Assembly: GCF_001463905.1 (NCBI RefSeq)
Contig: NZ_BBWR01000011.1
Location: 62,001 to 126,000, forward strand
Reading direction: 5' to 3'
DNA from: Aureimonas frigidaquae
GTDB lineage: Bacteria; Pseudomonadota; Alphaproteobacteria; Rhizobiales; Rhizobiaceae
DNA: 64,000 bases
Below the pieces are notes generated by a model. It did no database searches and had not been told where the DNA came from. It saw only the letters and a list, made by a program, of their open reading frames with translations. Made by a program: the position numbers and the translations under genes. Shown here piece after piece: positions 34,602 to 43,795 of this stretch. The stretch's first letter is position 1; each line of letters starts with the position of its first letter.

Positions 34602-35414
34602 TCAGGCCGCTTCCTGCTGCGCTGCGCTCGCTGACAGATCGGCCAGCCGCCGCCAGGACAGCTGGGACGCCAGGTGGAGCGCCACGAGATCGAGCCAGCC
34701 ATTGGCATGGAAGGTGGCGAGCACGTCGCCGGACAAAGCGCGGAAGGCGTCCTCGTCCACCAGGCGGAAGCCGTCCAGGTGGATGGAAGCTTCGGCACCA
34801 TCCCTGGGGTAGTTGATCCGCAGGTCGCGCTCGACCAGGAGCCCGTGCTCCACCAGCGCCGCCGCGAAGGCACGTGTCCGCTCGTGGTGCTGGGCGTAGG
34901 CCTCGCACAGGGTCATAGCCGACAGGCTCAACTGGGTCGGCTTGCCGTCATCGCCGAAGAAGGGATCGGCGGCATCCTCCACTGCGGCGGCGGACAGGCG
35001 GTCGCAGGCACTGTCGACGCAAAGCATCAGCGGCCCGCCCTGCCCGTCCGACATGCCGATATAGGGGTAGCGGCGCACGTAAGTCGGCACGTAGGAATCG
35101 GCAAGCCACTGGCCCGCCGCATCCACGAACAGGTTCTGCCCCGGCACGAGCCCGGTCACGGCCAGCGGCATGGCCCCTTCGGCGATCGAGAAGACAATCG
35201 GATAGGACCGGCTGACCCGTGCGAACTCCTGCCCGACGATCGGAATTGCGGTGGCAGCGGCAGCAAAGCGCGAATCCGTCGCCGGGCGCATCCCGTAGGC
35301 TGCATGTTCCTGCGCCTGCAGGAGCAGCGGGCTGGTGTAGAAGAGCGGCAGGTTCACGACGAACTGCCCCGCATTGCCGGCCGCCCCGTTCGCGGCGGGT
35401 GTCACGTCACTCAT
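34602..35414 (-). CDS. SapC family protein
   Basis: A 270-residue protein of the SapC (S-layer/peptidoglycan-associated) family, with typical PLFYTSPLLLQAQEHAAYGM, FARVSRSYPIVFSI, NLFVDAAGQWLADSYVPTYVRRYPYI and SAMTLCEAYAQHHERTRAFAAAL. There is no signal peptide. SapC belongs to outer-surface S-layer operons in Campylobacter-type systems, but in alphaproteobacteria the function is unknown. GGAAGG precedes the ATG at 35414. Confidence 0.88.
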   Translation of the reverse strand: MSDVTPAANGAAGNAGQFVVNLPLFYTSPLLLQAQEHAAYGMRPATDSRFAAAATAIPIVGQEFARVSRSYPIVFSIAEGAMPLAVTGLVPGQNLFVDAAGQWLADSYVPTYVRRYPYIGMSDGQGGPLMLCVDSACDRLSAAAVEDAADPFFGDDGKPTQLSLSAMTLCEAYAQHHERTRAFAAALVEHGLLVERDLRINYPRDGAEASIHLDGFRLVDEDAFRALSGDVLATFHANGWLDLVALHLASQLSWRRLADLSASAAQQEAA

Positions 35415-35663
35415 GCAATGTCCTTCCTGCAATGATGCCGGTGCGCGCAAACCGCCATGGGGCGGATGCACGCGCCGGCCTGAAATACGGATCGACGAGG
35501 CCGTCCCGCTTCGGCACATGGCCCGCAGGGCGCAAGGGCGGCGCCCGGCGGATCGTCGGCGATGACGGGTGCCCCGGCCAACAATTCCTTTGTACGATAA
35601 ATGATAAAACTATATCAACTGAATTTTCGCAACGACCGGTTAATTTGCCGGCGGCACTATGCG
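35415..35663. other. Intergenic region with AT-rich block
   Basis: Lies between the MFS stop and sapC, both on the minus strand. Bases 35581-35650 are unusually AT-rich for this genome (a run including TGTACGATAAATGATAAAAC) and probably hold the sapC promoter. I see no strong hairpin or repeat. Confidence 0.4.
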
Positions 35664-37184
35664 CTACCCATGCCCCGAAATGGTGTGCGGCAGGGCCGGG
35701 TCGGCCCGCCGGGACAGCCGCCAGAGCAGGATGGCGGCGGCCAGCGTGACGGCGACCGTCGCGCCGATCACCGCCAGAACCGCCGCGTCGAAGGCGCCGC
35801 GCGCGGCAAGTTGCAGGGCGTGTGCCGGCTCGGCGGGCAGCGTGCGTGCGATGGCCAGGGCCTCGTCCAGGCTGTCGAAGGCCGTTCCGGGTGCGACGAC
35901 ATTGCCGGGCAGAACGAGGGCGGCCCCGTAGACGGCAGTCAGCACGCTGCCGAGGACCGCAATGCCGATGGCGCCGCCCAGTTCGAACGAAACTTCCTCG
36001 ATCGACGCCGCCATGCCGGCGCGGTCGGCCGGCGCGCTGGACATGATCGTCGTCGAAGCGGCCGTCATGACTGCACCCAGCGCCGCGCCGAGCAGGATGA
36101 AGCCCGGCAGCTGGACCATGAGCGACATGTCGAAGGTGGCCGCCGCATAGGCAAGACTGAGGCCCGCGCCCAGCATTCCGCACCACAGAAGACGCAAGGC
36201 GCCGAGGCGCGGCATCAGCGCGCCTGCCACCGGGCCGGCCACGAAGGCCGCGGCCGGGATCGGAAGGATGAAAAGCCCCGCCTGGAGCGGCGACAGGCCA
36301 AGGACGAGTTGCAGGCGCTGCGACAGGACGAGCTCGAAGCCGATCAGCGCCAGCATGGAGACCAGCGCTGCGACCACCCCGGCGCTGAAGCGCGGATTGG
36401 CAAAGAGGCGAAAGTCGATCAGCTTGTGCGTCCGGCGATCCTGCCGCCGCTTGAACAGGACGAATGCCGCGATGGCCAGCGCCAGAGCCGCCAGCGTCAC
36501 GCCGAGCGACCCGTCGCGGCGGGCGACCTCCTTCACCGCATAGGCAGCGGCCACCAGCCCGACAAGGATCTGCGCCGACCCGGCAAGATCCCAGGGCCGC
36601 GTGGAGTGGCTTTGCGCCCGCGGGATCAGGAGAAACCCGGCCAGGAGCGCCACCAGCACGACCGGCACGTTGATCAGGAAGACCGATCCCCACCAGAAAT
36701 GTTCCAGAAGCAGCCCGCCCAGCACCGGGCCGAGGGCGGCCCCGCCCGAGGCGACGGCAGCCCAGATGCCGATGGCGAAGGCGCGCTCCCCATCATCCTC
36801 GAAGGTCAGCCGGATGATCGACAAGGTCGCGGGCATCATGGCCGCCGCGCCGACCGCCAGAAGCACGCGTCCGCCGATCAGGACCGCAGGTCCCGGCGCG
36901 AAGGCAGCGATCAGGGATGCAACGCCGAAGATGACGAGCCCGAAGAGGAAGAGCCGGCGGTGGCCGAGCCTGTCGCCCAAGGTGCCGAGGCCGGGCAGAA
37001 GCCCCGCCATGACCAGGGGATAGGCGTTGACGATCCACAGCTTCTGCGCCGCCGTCGCGGCCAGATCGGCCGTCAGGCTCGGCAGGGCGGTGTAGAGCAC
37101 CGTGACGTCGATGGTGATGAGCAAAAGCGCGCTCGACAATATGGCGAGCGTCAGCCAGCGGTTCTGGGTGGGGACCCGGGTCAT
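35664..37184 (-). CDS. MFS multidrug efflux pump, DHA2 family (SmvA-like)
   Basis: A 506-residue, 14-helix proton antiporter. The helix-1 motif IDVTVLYTALPSL is followed by KLWIVNAYPLVMAG and GTLGDRLGHRRLFLFG, with WGSVFLINVPV in helix 5. The order closely follows SmvA, a methyl viologen and cationic antiseptic exporter. The ATG at 37184 has GGAAAG nine bases upstream; a GTG at 37205 is the alternative. It is divergent from a TetR gene, the usual local repressor arrangement. Confidence 0.9.
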   Translation of the reverse strand: MTRVPTQNRWLTLAILSSALLLITIDVTVLYTALPSLTADLAATAAQKLWIVNAYPLVMAGLLPGLGTLGDRLGHRRLFLFGLVIFGVASLIAAFAPGPAVLIGGRVLLAVGAAAMMPATLSIIRLTFEDDGERAFAIGIWAAVASGGAALGPVLGGLLLEHFWWGSVFLINVPVVLVALLAGFLLIPRAQSHSTRPWDLAGSAQILVGLVAAAYAVKEVARRDGSLGVTLAALALAIAAFVLFKRRQDRRTHKLIDFRLFANPRFSAGVVAALVSMLALIGFELVLSQRLQLVLGLSPLQAGLFILPIPAAAFVAGPVAGALMPRLGALRLLWCGMLGAGLSLAYAAATFDMSLMVQLPGFILLGAALGAVMTAASTTIMSSAPADRAGMAASIEEVSFELGGAIGIAVLGSVLTAVYGAALVLPGNVVAPGTAFDSLDEALAIARTLPAEPAHALQLAARGAFDAAVLAVIGATVAVTLAAAILLWRLSRRADPALPHTISGHG

Positions 37185-37251
37185 CTCGGACAGCTTTCCA
37201 AACACGAAACAAGGCGCTGCGCTTGCCAGCGCGGCGCCCTTTATTTAAATA

Positions 37252-37261
37252 CATACGTATG
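37252..37261. promoter_or_regulatory. TetR operator overlapping the tetR start codon
   Basis: CATACGTATG is a perfect 10-bp palindrome whose last three bases are the tetR ATG (37259-37261). It lies in an AT-rich stretch (TTATTTAAATACATACG...) within the divergent MFS/TetR spacer and so can control both promoters. Confidence 0.65.
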
Positions 37262-37888
37262 GAAAATAAAAAGTCCACCCCCGCTCCGAAGCGTCGTTCC
37301 CCCGGCCGCCCCCGTTCCATCGACCGCAGCGCCCTTCTGGATGCGGCGGAAGACATTGTCGCGCGGGACGGCGCGGCCGCCCTGACCATCGATGCCCTCG
37401 CCAGGGCGGTGGGCGTGACGAAGGGCGGCGTGCAATATGCCTTCGGCACCAAGGAGGCGCTGATCCGCGCCATGATCGACCGGTGGGAGGAGGGCTACGC
37501 CGCAAGCGTTCGGGCCCTCGTGGGCGACGATCCCTCCCCCGTCGCGGCGATCCGCGCCCATGTGGAGATTACGCGCGACACGCCGGCCGCCGACCATGCC
37601 CGCTCGGCCGCCATCCTGTCCTCGCTCCTGCGCTCGCCCGAGGCGATGGAAACCACCCGTCGATGGTATCGCGAACGGCTCTCGGGCCTCGACATGGCCG
37701 ATCCCGCGCACCGCACCGCCCGCCTTGCCTTCCTGGCGACGGAGGGGGCGTACCTCCTTCGCTTTTTCGGCCTGATCGACATGGACGATGCAAGCTGGAA
37801 CGTGATCTTCAAGGATATCGGCGCGCTCCGGCCGGATATGGCCGGCGGTGACGGCACGGCGCCTATCGGCGGCGCGAAGAAGGCCTGA
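37259..37888 (+). CDS. TetR family transcriptional regulator
   Basis: A 209-residue regulator. The helix-turn-helix (LTIDALARAVGVTKGGVQYAFGTKEALIRAM) is at about residues 42-72, after a basic N-terminus. The C-terminal ligand domain is helical with a TetR_C-like segment (HARSAAILSSLLRSPEAMETTRRWY). No SD lies upstream of the ATG, so it may be translated leaderlessly; an in-frame TTG at 37223 is a weaker alternative. Divergent from the SmvA-like pump, it is its likely repressor. Confidence 0.9.
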   Translation: MENKKSTPAPKRRSPGRPRSIDRSALLDAAEDIVARDGAAALTIDALARAVGVTKGGVQYAFGTKEALIRAMIDRWEEGYAASVRALVGDDPSPVAAIRAHVEITRDTPAADHARSAAILSSLLRSPEAMETTRRWYRERLSGLDMADPAHRTARLAFLATEGAYLLRFFGLIDMDDASWNVIFKDIGALRPDMAGGDGTAPIGGAKKA

Positions 37889-38243
37889 CCGTCAGGAGAT
37901 CCAGCGCATCGGCATTGGCGCGCCCCCAGCCATAGAGCAGGTCGATGGGCTCCAGGAAGCGCGTGCCGAGGGCGGTCAGGCGGTACTCGACGGCCGGCGG
38001 CGTCGTCGCCTCGACATGGCGCGAGATCAGGCCGCTGCCCTCCATCTCGCGCAGCGTCTGCGTCAGCATCTTCTTGGAAATGCCGGGCAGGCTGCGCAGC
38101 AGCGCACCGGTCCGGGCCGCGCCGCCGTGGCGGCTGGCGAGCGTATGCAGGATCATGCTTGTCCACTTGGTGGCGAAGAGTTCGAGGACGCGCCGGGGTG
38201 CGCAATCCTCGCGCCCCGCCGCATCCGGTGTGCCGGCTTTCAA
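37863..38243 (-). CDS. HxlR family transcriptional regulator
   Basis: A 126-residue winged-helix HxlR protein: LFATKWTSMILHTLA, RTGALLRSLPGISKKMLTQTLREMEGSGLISR and VEYRLTALG are canonical. The TTG at 38243 is chosen because GGAGGG lies eight bases upstream and the domain starts normally; the frame is open further upstream but then runs into the divergent gene's leader. Its 3' end overlaps tetR by 26 bases. It probably represses the divergent PRISE-like gene. Confidence 0.8.
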   Translation of the reverse strand: MKAGTPDAAGREDCAPRRVLELFATKWTSMILHTLASRHGGAARTGALLRSLPGISKKMLTQTLREMEGSGLISRHVEATTPPAVEYRLTALGTRFLEPIDLLYGWGRANADALDLLTVRPSSRRR

Positions 38244-38339
38244 CTGCGGTTCCCTCCGCTTCCCTGGACCCCAAATGGTGCCGTCTGGAAAGCGCAGATG
38301 GGATCGCCTAGCTAGCTGCGCAACGCAAAGGAGCATGAC

Positions 38340-39401
38340 ATGTCGAAAACAGCCTTGGTGGTCGGCGCCAGCGGCATCGTGGGCAGCGCCACCGCCAGCC
38401 TTCTGGTCGAGCGCGGATGGACGGTGCACGGCCTTGCCCGCCGGCCCGTCGAACAGGCGGGCGTGGCCCCGCTCGTGGCGGACCTGCAGGACGCATCGGC
38501 CACGCGGGAGGCGCTGCGCGCGCTGCGTCCGGACGCCGTCTTCATCACGACCTGGCTGCGCCAGGACAGCGAGGCGGAGAACATCCGCGTCAATTCAGCC
38601 ATGGTCCGCAACCTCCTCGACGCGCTCAGCGCCGGCGGGACGACGCGGCATGTCGCGCTGGTGACCGGGCTGAAACACTATCTCGGCCCGTTCGAGGCCT
38701 ATGGGAAGGGCGTCCTGCCGCAGACGCCTTTCCGCGAGGAACAGGGGCGGCTCGACGTTGCGAATTTCTATTATGCGCAGGAGGACGAGGTCTTCACCGC
38801 GGCCGGGCGCGACGGCTTTTCCTGGAGCGTCCACCGGCCGCATACGGTGATCGGCAAGGCCGTCGGCAATGCCATGAACATGGGCACCACGCTCGCCGCC
38901 TACGCGACCCTGTGCCGGGAGGCCGGCCGCCCCTTCCGCTTCCCGGGCTCATCGGCGCAGTGGACCGGCCTCAGCGATATGACGGATGCACGCCAGCTTG
39001 CGCGCCATCTCGTCTGGGCCGCGACCACGCCGGCCGCCGCGAACGAGGATTTCAACGTCGTCAATGGCGATGTCTTCCGCTGGAACTGGATGTGGTCCCG
39101 CATTGCGGACTGGTTCGGCATTGAGCCCGCGCCCTTCGACGGAGACATCCTGCCGCTGGAGCGGCAGATGCAGGATGATGCCGCCCTGTGGCGGCAGATC
39201 GCCGAGCGCGAGAAGCTGGCCGAGCCCGACCTGTGGCGCCTTGCCTCCCCATGGCACACGGACGCCGATCTCGGCCGCCCCTTCGAGGTGATGACCGATA
39301 TGAGCAAGAGCCGGCGCCTCGGCTTCCTGGACTACCAGCCGACCGACGACGCCTTCTTCGACCTTTTCGCACGGCTGCGCGCGGACCGGTTGATTCCCTG
39401 A
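38340..39401 (+). CDS. Extended SDR of the progesterone 5-beta-reductase (PRISE)-like family
   Basis: A 353-residue NAD(P)-binding protein. The Rossmann loop GASGIVGSA is at about residues 9-17, LARRP is after beta-2 and VTGLKHYLGPFEAYG matches the KxYxGP-like motif of PRISE enzymes. FSWSVHRPHTVIG follows, and YYAQED holds a catalytic Tyr. Family members reduce enone C=C bonds. AAAGGAG precedes the ATG. It is flanked by HxlR genes on both sides, suggesting substrate-induced expression in response to reactive carbonyls. Confidence 0.85.
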   Translation: MSKTALVVGASGIVGSATASLLVERGWTVHGLARRPVEQAGVAPLVADLQDASATREALRALRPDAVFITTWLRQDSEAENIRVNSAMVRNLLDALSAGGTTRHVALVTGLKHYLGPFEAYGKGVLPQTPFREEQGRLDVANFYYAQEDEVFTAAGRDGFSWSVHRPHTVIGKAVGNAMNMGTTLAAYATLCREAGRPFRFPGSSAQWTGLSDMTDARQLARHLVWAATTPAAANEDFNVVNGDVFRWNWMWSRIADWFGIEPAPFDGDILPLERQMQDDAALWRQIAEREKLAEPDLWRLASPWHTDADLGRPFEVMTDMSKSRRLGFLDYQPTDDAFFDLFARLRADRLIP

Positions 39402-39405
39402 CCCT

Positions 39406-39849
39406 CTAGCGCTGCCGCGCGGCGGAGCTGGCCGCGTCGAAGCTGCGGCGTGCGGCGTCGACGCGCTCCAGATTGTCCTCGGCCCAGATCCAGACGCCAC
39501 AGAAGGCGGCGCCGAGGCTCTGGCCGAGATCGGTCAGCCGGTAATCGACGCGCGGCGGCACGATTGCATGCACCGTCCGCGTGACCATGCCGTCGCGCTC
39601 CATCTGCCGCAGCGTCTGCGTCAGCATCTTCTGGCTGATCCCTTTGACATGCCGCGACAGCTGCGTGAACCGCAGCTCGCCATGCTCGACCAGCACCTCG
39701 ATGACGATCATCGTCCATTTGTCGGCGACCCGGCCGATCAGCTCATTGACCAAGGCCTCGACCCGCGGATCGCTGTCGGCCGGGGGCTCCGTCTGCGCAA
39801 CGCGCCGCGCCTTGCGGATCGTGTCCGCATCGAATGGAAGCTCGGCCAT
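39406..39849 (-). CDS. HxlR family transcriptional regulator
   Basis: A 147-residue HxlR protein: VADKWTMIVIEVLVEHGELRFTQLSRHVKGISQKMLTQTLRQMERDGMVTR and PPRVDYRLTDLGQSL. The ATG at 39849 has AAGGAG nine bases upstream; a GTG two codons earlier is in frame. It is divergent from the DltE-like SDR at 39957 and probably regulates it. It is clearly a different paralogue from the HxlR at 37863-38243. Confidence 0.93.
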   Translation of the reverse strand: MAELPFDADTIRKARRVAQTEPPADSDPRVEALVNELIGRVADKWTMIVIEVLVEHGELRFTQLSRHVKGISQKMLTQTLRQMERDGMVTRTVHAIVPPRVDYRLTDLGQSLGAAFCGVWIWAEDNLERVDAARRSFDAASSAARQR

Positions 39850-39956
39850 GCCCACACTCTCCTTTCGGTAAGTTGGAATATTTCGGGTGCCTTCTTACAA
39901 AGTCACCCCCGGCAGCCGAGGTGTAGCGCTGTACCATTGCAACGGGAACCATTGTC

Positions 39957-40721
39957 ATGAAACAGAGCGGAAACACGATCCTCGTCACCGGCGGCGGCTC
40001 GGGCATCGGCGCGGCCCTGGCGCGGCGCTTCCACGATGCCGGCAACACGGTCATCGTCGCCGGCCGCCGGCGCGACGCGCTGGAGGCGGTCTGCGCCGGC
40101 CACCCGAACATGCATGCCATGGAGCTGGATGTGGAGAGCGCGCCAGCCATCGACGATTTTGCGCGCCGGGTGCTGGCAGCCCATCCCGGGCTGAACGTCC
40201 TCGTCAACAATGCCGGCATCATGCGCTTCGAGGCGATCGGCCAGAAGCGCGATCTGGCGGATGCAGAGGCGACGATCACCACCAACCTCCTCGGCCCGAT
40301 CCGCCTGACCGACGCGCTGATCGACCATCTCGCCCGGCAGCGGGACGCGGCGATCGTCAATGTCACGTCGGGCCTGGCCTTCGTGCCCCTCCTGACGACG
40401 CCCACCTACAACGCCACCAAGGCGGCGATGCATTCCTATACCGTCTCGCTGCGGGAGGTCTTGAAAGGGCGCGTGGAGGTCATCGAGCTTGCCCCGCCGG
40501 CCGTCCAGACGGGCCTGACGCCCGGCCAGGAAAGCCGGCCCGGCTATCTGCCGCTCGCCGACTTCGTCGACGAGGTCATGGCTCTTTTCGCGCAGGAGCC
40601 GACGCCGCCGGAAATCCTGGTGGAGCGTGTCCGCTTCCTGCGCGATGCCGAAGCGCAAGGCCGCTTCGACGCCACGCTCGCCCAGCTGAACGACATGGCG
40701 GCCAGGGCGCGCCAGGACTGA
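39957..40721 (+). CDS. DltE-like short-chain dehydrogenase
   Basis: A 254-residue classical SDR. GGGSGIG is at about residues 12-18, AGRRRD (Arg residues, NADPH preference), NNAGIM, NVTSGLAF and YNATKAA. The C-terminal half (LKGRVEVIELAPPAVQT) resembles the DltE-like oxidoreductases often paired with HxlR or TetR regulators. Monocistronic and divergent from an HxlR gene. Confidence 0.9.
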   Translation: MKQSGNTILVTGGGSGIGAALARRFHDAGNTVIVAGRRRDALEAVCAGHPNMHAMELDVESAPAIDDFARRVLAAHPGLNVLVNNAGIMRFEAIGQKRDLADAEATITTNLLGPIRLTDALIDHLARQRDAAIVNVTSGLAFVPLLTTPTYNATKAAMHSYTVSLREVLKGRVEVIELAPPAVQTGLTPGQESRPGYLPLADFVDEVMALFAQEPTPPEILVERVRFLRDAEAQGRFDATLAQLNDMAARARQD

Positions 40722-40731
40722 CGGCATAGCT

Positions 40732-41646
40732 TCAGGCGCTGTCCGGCCGGTCGCAGCGCAGGCCCAGCCGGCCGGACAGGTGGTGGATATGCTCGCGGCC
40801 GATGCCGCAGCATCCGCCGACGATGCGTGCCCCCTTGCCGACCCATCCGTCCGCCCATTGCGCATAATGCGGCGGGTCGAGATCGGCGCGGATGGTCGAC
40901 ACGACCTCGTTTGCGGCACCCTCCTCGTCCTGGGAGTCGCTGAAGGCATTGGCATAGACGCCGAGCGTCAGCTCGGGTTGCGCGGCATGTGCGGCCTTCA
41001 GCGCCGGCCCCATCACCTCCGGCCGCGAACAGTTGAAGAGCATTGCGGCAGCGCCCAGCTGCACGGCGAGCGCCGCCGCCTCGGTGACGGCCTCGCCCGA
41101 TCGCAGTTGCGGCACGGGCAGATCGTCCTCATCGTCGCGCAGGGTAAAGGACAACCAGAGCGGCTTGCCCGTGTGGCGCGTGGCGTCTGCGGCGGCCTCG
41201 GCCTCCTCCAGGCTGCTCTGGGTCTCTGCAAGCCACAGGTCGACATGCGGCGCAAGGCCCCGGACCAGCACCGACAAATAGTGCCGTGCAAGCTCCGGCT
41301 CGAAGAGTTCCGGCTGGTAGGAGCCGAAGACCGGCGGCAGCGAGCCGGCCACCCGGACGCCCTGACCTGCATCCGCGGCCCCGCGCGCGAGCTGCCCGGC
41401 CAGGTCGGCCAGCCGCTCCGCGTCCCGATCGAACCGCTCCTGCCCGATATGGAAGGGGACGAGGGCGTAGGAATTGGTGGTGATGACGTTCGCCCCTGCC
41501 GCGACATAGGCGGCGTGGACCTCCGCCACCGTCTCGGGCGCTTCCATCAGGGCCAAAGCCGACCATTCCGGCTGCCGGAACGGGGCGCCGACACGTTCGA
41601 GCTCGCGGCCCATGCCGCCATCGAGGATGGTGATGCTGGAGGTCAT
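40732..41646 (-). CDS. Homocysteine S-methyltransferase family protein
   Basis: A 304-residue Zn-dependent methyltransferase of the MmuM type: ILDGGMGRELE at the N-terminus, ITTNSYA, and zinc Cys ligands in LFNCSRPEV and IVGGCCGIG near the C-terminus. It transfers a methyl group from S-methylmethionine or a similar donor to homocysteine. The ATG at 41646 overlaps the GntR stop. It is the last gene of an operon with a polar amino acid importer and an M20 hydrolase, suggesting methionine-type amino acid use. Confidence 0.9.
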   Translation of the reverse strand: MTSSITILDGGMGRELERVGAPFRQPEWSALALMEAPETVAEVHAAYVAAGANVITTNSYALVPFHIGQERFDRDAERLADLAGQLARGAADAGQGVRVAGSLPPVFGSYQPELFEPELARHYLSVLVRGLAPHVDLWLAETQSSLEEAEAAADATRHTGKPLWLSFTLRDDEDDLPVPQLRSGEAVTEAAALAVQLGAAAMLFNCSRPEVMGPALKAAHAAQPELTLGVYANAFSDSQDEEGAANEVVSTIRADLDPPHYAQWADGWVGKGARIVGGCCGIGREHIHHLSGRLGLRCDRPDSA

Positions 41647-42314
41647 GCTGATCCTGTCCTGTTCAGGCGGTGGAAGCCCGCCAGGTCTTCCGTGATGGAA
41701 TAGTCGATATGGTCCCGCACGGCTTGTTCCGCATCGGCCGGGCTGCCCCGCACGAGCGCCTCGAACAGGGGGCGGTGCTCGGCCACCAGTGGATTGCGGC
41801 ACGGCCAGTGGCTCTCCGACCAGCGATAGAGCCACTCCATCTTGTCGGCCAGAAGCGCATGGCGGCGGATCAGGTGCTGATGGCGGATCTGCTGCACGAA
41901 GCTGGCATGGAAGGACAGATCGGCAAAGACCCGCGCATCGGTGCCGCTGCCCTCGGCCGCGGCGAGCGCCGCAAAGGCCCTTTCGACCCGCTCCGTGCCG
42001 AACTCGCCGCGCCGCGCTGCCAGGATGCGGCCTGCAAGCCCCTCATAGGCCGCCCGCAGCGTATAGATTTCCCAGATCGCCTGCGCCGTCAGTTCGGCCA
42101 CCCGCCAGCTCGAATAAGGCGAACGGCTGACGAGTTCCTGCCCTTCCAGCGTAAAGAGGGCCGAGCGCACCGTGCTGCGGCTGGTCCCGATCCGTTCGGC
42201 CAGGGACAGTTCCGTCAGCGTGGATCCCGGCGCGAACTCGCCGCGCACGATCCCCTGGCGCAGCCATTCCACGGCCTGGTCCTGGATACTCTTGCGCTCG
42301 ATGGGCTCGCGCAT
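41643..42314 (-). CDS. GntR family regulator, FCD subfamily
   Basis: A 223-residue protein with an N-terminal winged helix (IGTSRSTVRSALFTLEGQELVSRSPYSSW) and an FCD domain with ligand residues in FADLSFHASFV and EHRPLFEAL. It is encoded inside the ABC/methyltransferase operon, six bases after the ATPase gene, and probably autoregulates the operon in response to the imported compound. Confidence 0.92.
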   Translation of the reverse strand: MREPIERKSIQDQAVEWLRQGIVRGEFAPGSTLTELSLAERIGTSRSTVRSALFTLEGQELVSRSPYSSWRVAELTAQAIWEIYTLRAAYEGLAGRILAARRGEFGTERVERAFAALAAAEGSGTDARVFADLSFHASFVQQIRHQHLIRRHALLADKMEWLYRWSESHWPCRNPLVAEHRPLFEALVRGSPADAEQAVRDHIDYSITEDLAGFHRLNRTGSA

Positions 42315-42320
42315 GCCGGC

Positions 42321-43106
42321 TTAACCCCTCCGGTCGAAGTAGCGCGCCAGGAAGGCCCGCGTGCGGTCCGAGCGGGGCGCGCCGAACACGTCGTCCGGGC
42401 GGCCGTCTTCCTCGATCCGACCCTCGTGCAGCAGCACCACGCGGGAGGATACATCCCGGGCAAAGCCCATTTCATGGGTGACGATCAGCATGGTGCGGCC
42501 TTCTTCGGCCAGGCTGCGAATGACCTTCAGCACCTCGCCGACCAGTTCGGGATCGAGGGCCGATGTCGGCTCGTCGAACAGGAGCGCGCGCGGGCGCTGC
42601 GCCAGCGCGCGGGCAATGGCCACGCGTTGCTGCTGGCCGCCCGACAGATGCGCCGGCCAGGCGTCCCGCTTCTCGGCAAGTCCCACCTTGTCGAGCAGCG
42701 CCAGCGCCTCGTCCACCGCCTCGGCGCGTGTGCGCCGCTGGACGAAGAGCGGCGCTTCGATGACGTTCTGCAGGACGGTGCGGTGCGGCCAGAGATGGAA
42801 GTTCTGGAACACGAAGCCGAGATGGCTGCGCATGCGGCGGGCGGTCGCCTCCTGCGAGCGGGTCAGGCGGCCGCCGGAGGGCATCAGGCTGTCGGACCCG
42901 ACGCTCACCGTGCCCGCATCGGGCACTTCCAGCATGGGAATGCAGCGCAGGAGCGTGCTCTTGCCCGAGCCCGATGCGCCGATCATCGATATGACGTCGC
43001 CGTCCCGGGCCGCAAGGTCGATGCCGCGCAGCACCGCATTCGCCCCGAAGGCCTTGTGCAAGCCCTGGACGGACAAGGCCACCGGCCGCGTATCGGACAG
43101 GCTCAT
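42321..43106 (-). CDS. Polar amino acid ABC transporter ATPase (HisP/GlnQ type)
   Basis: A 261-residue ATPase with Walker [25 protein letters not shown], signature [15 protein letters not shown] and Walker [14 protein letters not shown]. It couples to the two permeases upstream. The ATG at 43106 overlaps the permease stop. The start is set by domain length; the frame stays open upstream without homology. Confidence 0.94.
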   Translation of the reverse strand: MSLSDTRPVALSVQGLHKAFGANAVLRGIDLAARDGDVISMIGASGSGKSTLLRCIPMLEVPDAGTVSVGSDSLMPSGGRLTRSQEATARRMRSHLGFVFQNFHLWPHRTVLQNVIEAPLFVQRRTRAEAVDEALALLDKVGLAEKRDAWPAHLSGGQQQRVAIARALAQRPRALLFDEPTSALDPELVGEVLKVIRSLAEEGRTMLIVTHEMGFARDVSSRVVLLHEGRIEEDGRPDDVFGAPRSDRTRAFLARYFDRRG

Positions 43107-43792
43107 GCCGCGCTCCCTGCGAACTGCCACGGCGAGAGGCGGCGCTCGACCAGCGCCGTCAGTCGCGTGACGATGAGCGAGACGACAAGGTAGATCACCG
43201 CCGCGCACAGAAGGATTTCCACCGCCCGCCATGTTTCGGACATGGCCGCCCGGGCGATCCCCGTCATGTCCATGAGGGTGATGGTGGAGACAAGCGCGGT
43301 CGCTTTCAGCATGGAGATGATCTCGTTCGAATAGGCGGGCAGCGCCTGGCGGATGGCGATGGGCAGGGTGATCCGCCGCAGGACCATGCCCCGCGTCATC
43401 CCGCCGACGCGCCCGGCTTCGACCAGCCCGCTCGGAACGGCCTTCAGGCCACCGCGCAGGATTTCGGCCGTATAGGCGGCGTCGTTCAGGATGAGGGCGA
43501 GCAGCGCGCACCAGTATGGCTCACGCAGGAAGGGCCACAGGACGCTCTGCCGGATGAAGCCGAACCCGGCCAGGCCGTAATAGATCATGAAGATCTGGAT
43601 CAGGAGGGGCGTGCCGCGAAAAACGAAGATGTAGGACGCTGCGACGGCATTGCCGATCCGCGTGGTTCGCATGAGGTTCAGGATCAGGGCTAGGATTCCG
43701 CCCCCGGCCAGGGACAGGACCCAGAAGTTCAGGGTGAGCGGCAGCCCGGTGAGGATCTGCCCGAACATGCGCAGGATAAAATCGCCGTCCAT
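43103..43792 (-). CDS. Polar amino acid ABC permease (HisM type)
   Basis: A 229-residue inner-membrane permease with about five helices. The EAA loop is [33 protein letters not shown], and [12 protein letters not shown] is before it. It partners with the other permease four bases upstream. Confidence 0.93.
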   Translation of the reverse strand: MDGDFILRMFGQILTGLPLTLNFWVLSLAGGGILALILNLMRTTRIGNAVAASYIFVFRGTPLLIQIFMIYYGLAGFGFIRQSVLWPFLREPYWCALLALILNDAAYTAEILRGGLKAVPSGLVEAGRVGGMTRGMVLRRITLPIAIRQALPAYSNEIISMLKATALVSTITLMDMTGIARAAMSETWRAVEILLCAAVIYLVVSLIVTRLTALVERRLSPWQFAGSAA

Positions 43793-43795
43793 GAT

